NCBI GenBank assembly: GCA_016987375.1
Contig: PJRA01000412.1
Span: 1,927,450 to 1,991,449 of the forward strand
DNA length: 64,000 nucleotides
From: Brachionus koreanus
Lineage: Eukaryota; Rotifera; Eurotatoria; Ploima; Brachionidae
Reading direction: 5' to 3'
Shown: positions 39,470 through 51,600 of the stretch, piece after piece
How positions within the stretch are numbered: position 1 is the stretch's first letter
How the letters are laid out: every line of letters starts with the position of its first letter
The notes under the pieces: generated by a model
Told to the model about the DNA's origin: nothing
Database searches by the model: none
The model's input: only the letters and a program-made list of their open reading frames with translations
Made by a program: the position numbers and the translations under genes

Positions 39470-40254
39470 TTAAAATAAATTATAAACTATTCTAAAATAT
39501 TAGTTTTAAATTTTTACTGGAATATATTTTTTTTATTATTTAGTATATACACAAAATAAGTTTAAATTAAATTATTATTAATTTTTCATTTAAATAATTC
39601 TAGGTCTGAATTAACTTAACAATCAGAAATCTAAATACTAATGCCTGTTTAATGAGCCAAAAGCTATCTAACAATATGAAGAAGTAAAAAAAATTTAGTT
39701 TTGAATTAAATTTAGAAAAATTAAGATTTGAAATGAAATGAATAGTATTTCAAAAATCAAAAAATCTATTTAAATAACCACACTTTTTTTAAAAAATTGA
39801 TCTTTTTTTGCAAATTTTCATATATGCAGATTAATATATAGGATAATATATAATATTTAGTAGATTATTGATAAATATTGGTTTAAATTAGTCTGTAAAA
39901 ATATTTTTATTAATTTAACTCATCATAATTGATGCTTTCAAAAAAGCTTTTTTTTCAATAAATTTTCAAAAAATAAATTATCAGCGGTTACATGTTAAGA
40001 TTCTACTAACTAAAGTGAAATGAGAAAAAACAGATTGTAGAGTAAAAAAATTTTAATTTCAAATTTAAAAATTAAAAATTAAAAAAAAAGTATCTAAAAG
40101 AATTCAATAAAAATATCAATGGAAATTAAATAATATTTAAAAAACAATTTAAGTACGGATTTCACTTTCAAATTCGTTTCAATTGTGGCCAGTTTAACTC
40201 AACATTATATTGAATAGCCAGTATATAAAATTTTTAATTTTCGGCCAAAAATTT
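39470..40254. other. SETD2 upstream region
   Basis: AT-rich, with no exon or element recognised; expected to hold the SETD2 promoter and 5' UTR. Confidence 0.45.
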
Positions 40255-40320
40255 TGAAAATAATAATAATAATACCTGCGGAGCGAGACTAGCTTTAGTC
40301 TCGCTATTATAGCTGAAAAA
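40255..40320 (-). repeat. LINE-type 3' tail with hairpin and ATT repeat
   Basis: Read on the minus strand, GCGAGACTAAAGCTAGTCTCGC forms a near-perfect hairpin stem (GCGAGACTA / TAGTCTCGC), followed by TCCGCAGG and (ATT)5-6. Hairpin plus short tandem tail suggests a non-LTR element 3' terminus of another subfamily. Confidence 0.45.
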
Positions 40321-40748
40321 AAAATTAAAATCGGTTCGTGTTATATTTAATTATCCGGTTCTATATTTCAAATTCAATTTTTTTTCTACTTCTCTTCTCC
40401 TTTTCTACTCTTTTCTTCCTATTGTTAAATTTAATTTAGAGTATCCGTAAGACTCGCAGCATCAGATCAGCATCCTACCCCTAAAATAATAGAAAAGTAA
40501 AAATTTTAAATATATTTGAAAGCTCTTACAAATAAAAAAGCTAAAATACCTTGTTTTAATATTTCGAGGTTCAGTTTGACCCTGTTTCCACCATACAACT
40601 ATAAAAGACAGAGTTGGTCAAAATCAAAGTCAAGTATGTTCTTTGACTTGGTATTTTTTTTATTTTAGAAAAAATAAACATTTTAAAATAAATATTAAAC
40701 TGATTGAAAATAAATATTAAAAATATATAAATCAAATATTTTTAATAT

Positions 40749-41240
40749 TTAGTTTTCAAATTTTAATGTTCCTAAATTACACTTAATCATTGTTAATATT
40801 TCTAAGTTTTTTTGAGTAAGCCTTGAACGATGAGGTCTGATATTGTAACCTGATGAAGAAAAAAGATGTTCAACTGGACCTGATGTAGCCGGAATACTCA
40901 AGAATTTTTTTGCCAAATTAAACATCCCAGGAATTGCAACTTTCATTTTTCTCCAAAATTCTTTTACATCAATATCAGCATCATGCTCAATATTTTCATA
41001 AAATTTATATTCTTTTTCAAAACATCAATTTTCACTTGAATTTTTTAAATTCGCTTTCGGATAGCTGAAAAATTTTTTCCTTTTTGTTGGTGAGTTTAAA
41101 AGTGAAATGGAATTTTCAGAGTTATCACTATTTGTACTTGGTGAAATCGGAATATCATTATGAACCGATTGATTCTCATTATTATTTTGAATTGATGTAT
41201 TGGATTGTATTTGTATTTGATTGATTATATTCAGTTTTAG
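40749..41240 (-). mobile_element. hAT transposase C-terminal relic
   Basis: The minus strand encodes the hAT dimerisation domain: EFWRKMKVAIPGM, LAKKFLSIPATSGPVEHLFS, RSRLTQKNLEILTMIKCNL, ending at a stop at 40749. Upstream the frame is open to about 41200 but for a TGA near 41023. The rest of the transposase is absent. Its 5' side abuts the GC-rich fold-back repeat. Confidence 0.8.
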
Positions 41241-41247
41241 TTATTTT

Positions 41248-41858
41248 TAGTGTTGGGTAACGGTCAACTTTGGCCGGCTTACTGCCGGATTTTAACGGCC
41301 CTTTGGCCGGTCGCTATAAACGGCCTTTTATGGCCGTGAATTTAACGGCCGAATTGACCGTCTGTAAATTGGTCGGCCGTATTTGAGCCGTCTTTAAAAG
41401 GACCGACCGTGTGGTGGCCGGCCAAGTGACGGACCGGCCGTATGGTGGCTGGCCAACAGAAAGGCCGTTAAACGGCCGACCGTGTGCAGACCGGCTGGCC
41501 ACCTCACGGTCCAATATAAAAATTTAGTTAGATTTTTGAAAAAATTTATAGGCATAAAGAGTTATATTTTATTTATCTTTTATTTTATTTTAGGTAATTT
41601 TTGAAAATAATGTTTTACATATTTTTTTAAAAATCTTTTATTTATAATTTAGACATTTAATAACTAAATTTTTATTTTGGACCGTGTGTTGACCGGCCGG
41701 TCTGCAAACGGTCGGCCGTTTAACGATCTTGCTGTTGGCCGGCCATTTCTCGGTCGGTCTTTTTGTTGGCCGCTGCTTCGCCGGTCTGCCACGGTCTTTG
41801 ACCGTTCAATCGACCGGCCGTGATTTGGCCGCTTGCAGGACAGGCCAAAATTCACTAA
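41248..41858. repeat. GC-rich fold-back repeat (hAT-like ends)
   Basis: Two GC-rich arms (41253-41512 and 41681-41851) are inverted copies of each other around an AT-rich loop of about 170 bp. Next to the loop the complement of the left arm and the right arm share GGACCGTG, GCCGGTCTGCA, ACGGTCGGCCGTTTAACG and CTGTTGGCC. Both arms are packed with CGGCCG, GACCGG and ACGGTC words, unlike the surrounding AT-rich DNA. The left end TAGTGTTGGGTAACGG resembles hAT termini; the right end (complement TTTTAGTGAATTTTGGCC) looks like the same end with about 14 bp deleted. Open frames across it are artefacts. Confidence 0.75.
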
Positions 41859-42064
41859 AATGGTCAGATATAGACATATCATTAATATTTGAAAAAATAC
41901 AAGTGAAACGTTCGACCACTTCGAGCAAAAAAGTTTCATAAACGTACTAAATGCTTAAATACGTAATTGAAAAGTATTAAATACATTATAATCATTACTA
42001 TAAAATATTATTTACCTTCATACTCGACAAGTCTTAAGGGAAGACTGCGAGAAAAAATAAATAT

Positions 42065-42272
42065 TTAACACTCAAAAACCGGAGGGGTCTTTTGAACCCC
42101 TTTTGTAACTTCCTTTATTTGTTTTTTATTCANNNNNNNNNNNNNNNNNNNNNNNNNNNNNTATAAAATTATTTAATTTTTTCTATAAAAAAATTTTATT
42201 TTCATTGAAAAAAAGTATAAAAAAAGATTTAAATAAAACGGTCAAAAAAGTCATCCGGTTTTTGAGTGTTAA
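42065..42272. mobile_element. piggyBac-type MITE (TTAA-flanked)
   Basis: Perfect terminal inverted repeat CACTCAAAAACCGGA (42069) with its complement TCCGGTTTTTGAGTG (ending 42268), flanked on both sides by TTAA, the target duplicated by piggyBac transposases. A GGGGTC..TTTTGA..ACCCC hairpin lies just inside the left end. A 29-N gap (42133-42161) sits in the middle. No ORF. Confidence 0.85.
42133..42161. other. Assembly gap (29 N)
   Basis: Run of N inside the piggyBac-type MITE. Confidence 1.
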
Positions 42273-45037
42273 GAATGAAGAAATTTATATTTTCTTCTGA
42301 AAGCTTTTTTTTTCATCACTGATAACATATGATGCTATTGATAGTTTTCGGTCGTTTAAGTCTTTCAATTCACTGTAGATATTAATATTACATTTTTTTA
42401 TATATCTTATAAAATTTGATGTATTACCATCCGAGTCACTGATAATTTCTTCGCATGATGTACATTTTGCACAAGTACATATTTTTCGAATTGTCTTTTA
42501 TTTGATAAAAAAATAAAATTTTTTTTATTAAAAAAATTACTAAAATTCAAAGGTTTTTTCATTACATCTGTAAATCTAAATTTATAAACAAGTGGATTAG
42601 TTTTTTTTATTAAGTAAAATTAAGTGATTGTATTCTCTTTAACATCTAAATTTAAAATTTTAAACAAAAAGATGATATAATAGAGAAAATTAATGTTATT
42701 ATAGAAGACGCTGTAAAGCTTTGCTTGCAAATTGGTCCCCTCCTGCTAAGGTTTTTGAGTTGAAGGTTTTAAGCGAATTTTAAGCGGTTCGAATTTAATT
42801 TTATTGATTTATCGGTATTGGACGTGTGAAATTCTCTCCAAAGATGAATGATTTGTCTTGTGAAATTAAGGTTTAAAAATTAGAATAAGCTTTCACTGAA
42901 AAAGGTTTGATATTTCATATCCGATTATTATACTAAAATCCTAAACCCTAATACGTTGAAATTCTGTGAATTCAATGGCTTTACAAAAGAATAATTTTGA
43001 GAGGAATTTTTTTTAATTTTGTCAATATTGTTTGTTTCAATTTCAATATCTTCTAAAAGTATAAGTGAGAATTTCTAAAATATTCACTAAATATAATTGA
43101 TCCAAAATTTAAATAGATCACATAAAAAATTGAGTATAGTTTACTATTTTGTAGCATTATTTTTTTATTTAAAGTTGAGTCGATCTAAAAATCATAGCCA
43201 TTATTAAGAAAATTTTAAACTTCAGAACATAATGAAAATGTTTATTTAGCTCTCGTGAATTACCAAATGAAACTGTTTATTAAAACAAAATTTTTTGCCA
43301 CGCGTCTTCATATGCATTAGATTTTTGAATCTTTTTTTTCAAAATATATTGCTTGTTCGCTAGATTTTTATTCTAACCCAAAATTTTCAATATTTAAGCA
43401 AAAAAAATAAAAAATAAATTCTTGCTTTTAAATATTATTGAATCCTTAAAAAAATCTTAAAGGAGCAAATTTATTTATTTTTATTGTGACGTTTTATTTT
43501 TAATTATAGAATAATATTTTGAGTTAAAATTCGAATTAATTTAATAAAATATTCTTTTGAAAATCGTCATGTTAATCAGAACAGAAGAATCTAATAATTT
43601 TTATTAATTTTTAAAACTGAGTTAATAAAATAAATTAATTTAGAAATTATTTAAATAGGATTTAAATAGGATTTAAAAAAATATTCTAATTTTTCATAAT
43701 TAAAGAACAAAATCAATAAATCTGATATTACTATTTAGAATAAATGTATTAAAGTTTATATCCTTTTCTATCTTCAAGTTTTATTAAAGAGTTAAGGGTT
43801 CAAACAACCCCACCATTCTTCTCTGCCATTGACCGCAATCTGAGCTTGAGACAAATTCTTTCAGCTATTATTCAAGTCATCTTTGGTCGTTGGCTGAATT
43901 GCTTGTTTCAATTCAATCCAGTTTTTGCATTCCTTTCCTTAGAGATGATTTCTTCTTGGATTTATAATAAAAAATTGATTTCTTTTATAATTAATTTTTA
44001 AATCACTTTTAAAACTCGCTTAATTTTATTTTAGATTAATTAATTTTCAATTTAAAGGAAGAAATACTAATAGATTTATTTACTATCAACGATCAATCTT
44101 TCTCAGTTAATATCAATTGATGAGCTGGAATATTATTTTTGAAAATTTTTAAAATATAGTTGTTATACAGAAAAATTTAATTAACTAGTAATTTAAAGTC
44201 ATAATTTTTTTCAGGATTAAGTAATTTTTTCTTCGCTTAATTATAAGAGTATTAATTTTAGTTAAAAGAAAAAATCCAATGTATGTAATTTAATTTTACA
44301 AATTAATTAATAATTTTTGCGAACATTAGTTAAAATTTCTTACGTCGAAAAACCGATGATTGATTTTTTTTTTACAAATAATGCTTGATTGATTGATACG
44401 CTATTTTATATTTTAGGCACAAAATTAAATCTACCATATTTTCGCTCAAAATTTAAAAATTTTCTATAACTTTATAAAATAAAAATATATGGTAATAGTT
44501 ACAAAATTTTCAATTTGAAATTTGAAAATTGTAAGAAAGTCTCTAAAATTTTATTTTTTTTTCATCAAGACTCTTTAATCATTTCATTTTTATAAAAAAA
44601 ATTCCCTTTTTTTATATTTAAACTTACCAGTATCTAAAATATTTTAGACTAAATAAGTAAAAATTTATAAAATTATGTTGTAACAAGGTGTAAACGCATT
44701 TATTTACAAAGAAAAGGAAATTAATTTTTAAAATTAAGTCTGAAAAAAATTTATAATTTTATTTTCAAAATGATTTTTAAATAAAAAAAACTAATTTTTG
44801 GTTTACAGTGATATTTTATTTCCATAATGATACTTGAAAAGTCAGAATATCTCTAAATAATATTTAATTGCTAATTTAAAGTTGAAGCGCAAAGCTTAAA
44901 ACTTTGATACTAAGGTCACAAATCTAGTTTAAGTTTTAAATAAACATTTCTAATCCAAAAAATAATGTATTTAAGTTACTTAGCTTTAAAAAAATCTGTT
45001 CAACATTTTAAATTGATTTAAAAGAAATTGGCGTAAA
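42273..45037. other. Intergenic with possible transposase debris
   Basis: AT-rich. On the minus strand at about 43970-43800 a broken frame reads WIELKQAIQPTTKDDLNNS then AVNGREEWWG, suggestive of a decayed transposase C-terminus that I cannot assign. Nothing else recognised. Confidence 0.35.
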
Positions 45038-46719
45038 TTATCTTAAACATTGGGTAGCTAATTTATCGGCTTCTTCATTTCCATGATGACCTTTATGACC
45101 AGGTACGTAAATCTAAATAAGTTTTCTTTTTTAGTAAATGAAGGAAAAATTTTTGTTTTTTTGATTCAAATTACCCAGTTTATTCTTATTTTCGAGCAAA
45201 GATAATCTAATTTCTTAAAATCATCAATATTTTTTACCGGTTCTCCACTCGCTGTCTTCCAGCCATTTTTTTTCCATTTGTTTATCCAGTCATTTATTGA
45301 ATTCATCATAAATTTACTATCAGTATACAAAGTTAACTCAGAAGCATCATAGGTTAAAGCTTGACTAATAGCAACAATAGCGGCCTTAAAATACCAACTA
45401 TTTTAACCGGACTAAATTTAAAAAGTTTGTCTAACATTTATCTCTGCTCGATTATTTGTTTGCAATCCATTTAATTTTTTGCTTATATTTCTTTATTTAA
45501 AGAGATTAGAAAAATAATTTTAAAAAAAAATATTGTTAAATTTACAAAGGATGATTCTTTCCCCAATAGACTCCAATTCCAGCAATAGCGTTCGGTTTTC
45601 CATTATTTGAACAAGCACCATCTGTAAAAACCACAGCTTTTTGGCCCTCTTTTTTTTATAAATAAACAATAAGTGCTTTTTAGTAATTAATAAAACAATT
45701 TTTATCTGAAAAATCACAAGAGAGCTTGATAACATGTCTAATTTTTAAAAATGCTTAAAAAAAGTCGAATGAGTAGATTTTTTTTTAATTTAAAAACATT
45801 TGATAAAATACAGTTTTATCTTGTAAAATGTTTTTTAAATATTAATGAGGATTACGAAATTTAGCTCCTCTACAAAGGATAAAGCTTTTTATTGAAGAAA
45901 GATAAGAAATTGATTTTTATTAAAGGAAGTAACCTTAGAATTCAGATAAATTAAGATATTAAAATCGATTAACTTACTGAAGCTAAATTCTTGTTTTCCA
46001 TCTTCATATTCGGTGAGATAATTTTTTTGTTCAATTGAAATATTCAAATGTATTTTTTTCTCATCTATTAGTGTCTTGGTATTTTCCACTTGGGTCTCAG
46101 TTACTCGGACTTTTTTCTCCGGGCGTAAATTGCCAATCTCAATTTCTTTTTTAGATTTTTTAGTCAAACTTTTAATTTTTTTAGCCGATTTGACTAAAGC
46201 TGAAGCATCATGCAAATATTTAGCATGACTTGACCAATATAAATGATTGCCAAACAAGTACATGCTAATATTTGAATTTTTACTTAGAATAAAAAATGAT
46301 GAAACCTTTTGATTTAACATGTGCTGTTGTATTAGATGGACTATCCTCATTTTTATCCAATTTTCTTTTGTGGTTTTGATCTAAATTATTCGAGCTTTCT
46401 TTTCTAAAATCTTAAAAATTTTGACATTTTTACTCTTAATCAAAAAATCAATTAAAAAAAACCTGGATTTTTTATTCTTGGAGAATCTTTGTTCAAGTTT
46501 TTTATATCTTTATTTGGTGATTTATTTAAAATAAAAGCCACGGCGTCAATTCTTGTCTCAAATTTTTTATATACAGCTTTGGAAAAACCTTTAACATGTC
46601 TCTCACATTCATCCCTAATCGAAAGTAAGAATTATTTGAATTTTTTTCTTTTATAAATGTAATTACCATGATAGATAAATTCCAGGTTGGTGTCCTTTTC
46701 TAACAGCATAGAATGGCAT
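45038..46719 (-). CDS. rnaseh1: Ribonuclease H1
   Basis: Endonuclease cutting the RNA strand of RNA-DNA hybrids. Exons: 46719-46667, 46614-46463, 46410-46306, 46199-45978, 45648-45546, 45490-45436, 45384-45175, 45112-45038; 975 nt, 324 aa, all phases closing. The N-terminal hybrid-binding domain ([18 protein letters not shown], then [11 protein letters not shown]) is joined by a Lys/Ser-rich linker to the RNase H fold. Catalytic acids are all visible: Asp187 (FTDGAC), Glu228 (NNRAEI), Asp252 (YTDSKF), Asp316 (NEEAD), with His306 in VPGHKG. An in-frame TAA about 30 nt upstream of the ATG leaves no room for a mitochondrial leader in this transcript form. Two donors (GTTAGA, GTTTCA) are non-optimal but preserve frame. 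Confidence 0.95.
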
Positions 46720-48619
46720 TGATAAACTGAGAGTAAATAAGTTAAATTATTCATAAAAGTTCTCCAAATACTTATAAAATATAAATCGGTAGTTAATTTT
46801 AGCTTGTAATTCAAATTACAATTTATTTGTCTTAAATTTTTTCAAATTAGATTTCTATTTCTAAAATAGTTTTGAAAAAAAATATTTAAATAAAATTTTA
46901 TTTTTAATTTATTTTAATTTTAATCTTCAATCAAATCTTTCGATCATAAAGTGAAAAAAAAATGTTAAAATTATACTCAAAAATTTTGATCATTTTGTTC
47001 AATTATTCGCGAGTAAATCAATTTCTAGATGAGAAAAAATCTAATTTTAGTTTTTATCTAAAATAATATTTTAATTAAGAAAAGTTGCGAAAATGAGACC
47101 ACTTAAGTTGATAAATTTATGATAAATATAAATTTAGCTGCTATTTTAGACTTTACTTCATAAATTAAAAAATGTCTCACTAACATTTATAGATATTTTT
47201 AATTTTTAGATTAAAATGAGAGTTAAATAGAGAAAAAAAAAGCTTTTTTTCTAATTTTTATTTAAAATTGTTTATCAAAATTGGAATTAAAAATGCATTT
47301 AGAAGCAGAACAGTTTTGATTGCAATAGATGAACCAAAACTAGGCATCATTTAAAATTTAAATTAGACAAACAATGAACAAGAAGTGAAAATAATTTATT
47401 TTATTTATAAAATAAAATTTTTTATTTATTTATCATTATCAAGTCGACTATTAGTTCTTTAGAATAGTAACAAATAGAAAATTAATATAAACTATGTCGA
47501 TACTAAGCTTAAGTCTAGTGATCGAATTAATTCTTCTATTTCATAAATAATCTAAAATTAAGTCAAGTTAGTTTTGGTCTCTTAAGGCAGAATAGCTTTC
47601 GTTCTTTCATCAATCTCTATCACTAAATTCTAATTTTCTCTCAAATCACATGACAGCTTGTTATTTTTCTTATCAATAAAAAATATCTGAAATATTTTTG
47701 AAATTTCAACAAACTAAAATATTTCAAAGTATAATGATGGTGATTAAAAATATTTTTCTAATTCATTATAAATTATTTTATAAAAACCATAAATTACTAC
47801 TATGCTACTTATGCATTGAAAATTTTCAAGAAAACTAAATTGAGAATAACAGTGCTCGTATAATGATTCGACTAATTTCGGATAATATTTTCAATCAAGC
47901 TAAGCTCGATCATTTTTAATTAGATAATTCAAATTCAAAAAATAAAAATGTGTATGTTATGCAACTGAGGTAACATGCGTCTATAAAGTAAGTATTATAA
48001 AAACAATCTTCCTTTTTTTTAGAGAAAAATAAATTCACTTGAATTTAGTATAAATTAAAAAATGAATCTAATCAAATCTGAGTAAAAAACTTATTTAATA
48101 TTGGAACGAGACAAGTGGTCTTGACAACTGTTTAATTTTTGTCATTTTAATTGATCATTAGTACTGAAAAGGAACTGATTAATATCCTCTTTATTTTAAG
48201 AAGGCTTAACCATAAATTAAGTAATAATTAAAATTTATTATGCTCGCGAATATTAAAAAAACAATAATGTGCCTTTTGGTAAAATTAATTAAAAAAAGTT
48301 TAAATTCAATGGGAAGAAAATTTTTCTCGTTTGTGAACTAAAATTAATTTATGAAAAAATTTATTGATTTTGAAAGATTGGCAATCTTGAACAAAATGTC
48401 AACTAATCGACATTTAATAATTTCAATTTAGTCTTTAAGTCTAGTATCTTAAAAACAAACATATTGAGATTAAATCCTTTTGAAAAAAAATGCTTTTTTA
48501 TCTAGTTTCTATAGAATTTTTTTCTAATTTTTAAAAAAAATTTTAAATTTTTTTTGTTGGTCAGATAAATTTTTATTTTATATATTAAAATAAAACTAAT
48601 TTCATTCGAATCAAATTGA
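46720..48619. other. Intergenic between divergent RNase H1 and lipase genes
   Basis: About 1.9 kb of AT-rich DNA separates the RNase H1 start (leftward) from the hormone-sensitive lipase start (rightward). It should contain both promoters; I see no clear core-promoter motif and no exon. Confidence 0.5.
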
Positions 48620-51600
48620 ATGAAATTGTTAGCACGCGAGCTGAGTAAAAAATTGATACGCAGCAAATCAAATAAAGCCATCGATCTGGACACAACGAAA
48701 CATTTGAGTATCATGGACGTATTCAAAAATTTAAAGAATTATATCAACTCAACACCGAGCGGGGAGTCCACCCCGGACCAAGAGATGTCTCCAGAGAGCC
48801 CAAAGCCTGAGAACTGTGTCGAATTTAGAGCAATAAATTCCCGTTTGCACAAAAGTTTCAATGACTCAACAAAGCGCATAAGCACACTGCTTAAGTTTCG
48901 CTCTGTGCCAGGTAAAGCCGAAGAGAGCGAAAACCCTGAGCCAGCCGTTCCCAACACTGAGAAAATTTCCCGCCCAAAATTTCTACGCTCAAGATCCTAT
49001 TACATTAGAAGAAGCAAAAATCAACCAGATGTAATTAACATTGAAAATCAGGCTGTCCACGACGCGGACCGTGATACTCTGTTCAAAAATATAGCATCGA
49101 ATCTGGAAGCATTGATTTCTCATTTTAAAGAAATTCTAAGCCAAAATCTCATCAATAATCAAATTGACTTTATGGAAACAACAGACCAGTCGGCTCATGC
49201 ATATTTTAAATTGTGTGTTCATGGCAAAGATACCTTTGAAAAATCAATGATCATTTACAAATCAATTGAAGCCAACATGCATAAATTTGACATTGAGCCA
49301 CAAATAAAAGCAAATGGTTATAGATCTATTTTACAAGTTTTTGATAGTTGCCTTTACCGTTTGTTAACTGTTCTGAATGACTTGAATGAGCGAAAGAATA
49401 AATTTTATTTTCAATTCAGTTTGAACAATCCAAATATTCCATCGACATTTAGAAATGTTAATGTAATCAAAGAGCTGCAAACTTGGGTTAGATTAATGGA
49501 AAAATTGGAAATTTTCCTAGAGCTAAGTTTTGAAATGATGCAAAAAAATTTGTTAGAATTTGAAAATGGACTGAAAAGTTCAAATAATGTCATTCCTGTT
49601 AAAGAATACAACCATGGCCCGTCTCTATTTGTGAATTTGAATCAGTCAAATCTAAAATCTATGGAGAAAAAACTGTTTGACTTATCTTCCAAACATCAGG
49701 AGGCATTTTTTGGCCGAGCTTGCGGCTTTCAATTTTGCGAGTCTTTGCAGCGTCCATTGACTGGATGTGCCATTGCATTGACTTCTTACAATGATGGATT
49801 TGAAGCTTTTGCCAACAAAGAAAATGCACTTGTTCAAACAAGTCTTGACTTGAATTCAGCTCAAAATTTAAAGCGAACTAATAGCACTACTAATGCACCT
49901 GCTATGACCAGCTATGGTTCGTTGACCAACAGCATTGGCAAGGCGGCTATGTCTGTTTATAGCTCGACTAAGTACATCATGGATCCTGATTTAAGAGCAA
50001 AAAAAATGTCACAAATTATGAGAAAAGCTAATGTTGATTTTTGTAAGGCTTTTTGGCAATTGACAGAAACCTCTATTGTCCAAGTAATCTTCTGTTTTAA
50101 CTTTATTTTTATAATTAAGCAAAAAATTTTTATTTTTTGTTAAAATAATTTTATTATGTTTTGTTTGTAGTCATTTTTCTTTGAATATTAATAGTATATA
50201 TATTAATAGAAAATTTAAATCACATTTTTGCTTAAATTAAAAAGACTAGATCACGCTTCTTAATAAATATTTTTTTTTTAATTAAAGTAAAATTAAGAAA
50301 TTTTTTTTTCTTTATCGTTTTTTAGTATTGTGAATTTTGCAACAAAAGCTCTGAAATTTAATTTCAACTTTTATCTAAAACACTATTTGCAGAAACTAAA
50401 TTTGGCTGATACCAACCTTGTATCATTCTATTTGAAGAACGAATTTTAGACCAAACGAATTTTAACTATTTTGCACTTAAAAATTTTTATTTATTTTTTT
50501 CCCCAAAATTCACAATGACATTAAATAATATCATTTAATAGAATAAAAAATTAATTTTCATTTGACATGGAGCATAATTTTTGGTCATTGCAGTCCTTAT
50601 AAATTCAATTTGAATATTTCTTTATCAATTAGAGCCTTGAAATTATTTACTGTCTTGGCTGATATTGCTTCTACTCGTAGCTTATTCCATGATTCAAAAA
50701 ATCTGTTAAAAAAATGGATAACCATATTGTCCATTTTTTGATGTTCTCTCTTACAAGTTTACGATTAATTGTACATTTTAGAAATAAATTTTGTATTTAC
50801 AAATAATTACATTTAAATTCAATCCTATTAATAAAATAATTTATATTTTTTATCAAAAATTTAATTTTTTTCTTTTAACTTTATATTTATTTAATTAAAA
50901 GATGGGATCAAATTTGGTTACACCAACTTTGCCAATAAATTTGACAAAAACCATAAAAATGGACCGACCAATTCGTTTACCCAAAGTGAGAGTTGATTTA
51001 AATGATGCCCAAAATTCGGAAATAGATCAAGAATATGTAGACATAATGCCACCAAAAGATGCCGATCCCAATGATACAGTGCGAATTAGAATTCTCAGCG
51101 GTGAAGTTAGACAAGGAATGCTAGATACAATCAATCCTAATAGTACGCTTCCAATTGGACCTTGCAAAAATTTGATTCTTCATGTACATGGTGGTGGATT
51201 CATTGCTCATTCATCGAAATCTCATGAAATTTATTTGAAGCCCTGGTGTAAAGAGCTAAGATTGCCAATAGTTAGCATTGATTACTCTTTGGCTCCAGAG
51301 CACGTCTTTCCTCGAGCTAGCGAAGAGTGTTTTTATGTGTATGCATGGTGTCTGCTTAACAAAAACATATTGGGCTGGACTGGAGAAAATATAATCTGTG
51401 TAGGTGACTCTGCCGGTGGTGTTTTGGCAACAAATATTGTCCAAAGAGCGATAGTCAATAAAATTCGCATTCCTGATGCTCTAGTGCCGATCTATTCGCC
51501 ATTTTTGCTCACTTATAGTCTTTCGCCAAGTCGCCTCTTGTCCGTCATGGATCCACTTTTGAATCTTGGCATTTTATGGCGTTGTCTTGCAGCTTATTCC

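Noticed and set aside
41314..41941. Open frames in the GC-rich island (both strands)
   Set aside because: They arise because stop codons are rare in CGGCCG-type repeats; the peptides are Arg/Gly/Pro repeats of no coding character and frames change between arms.
48739..49841. Minus-strand ORFs within the lipase first exon
   Set aside because: Antisense to an exon with clear HSL N-terminal coding and no splice or start support of their own.
50320..50460. Possible extra lipase exon (open frame after TTTTTAG at about 50322)
   Set aside because: Not needed for phase (exon 1 joins exon 2 in phase 0) and the open frame lacks HSL similarity and a clean donor.
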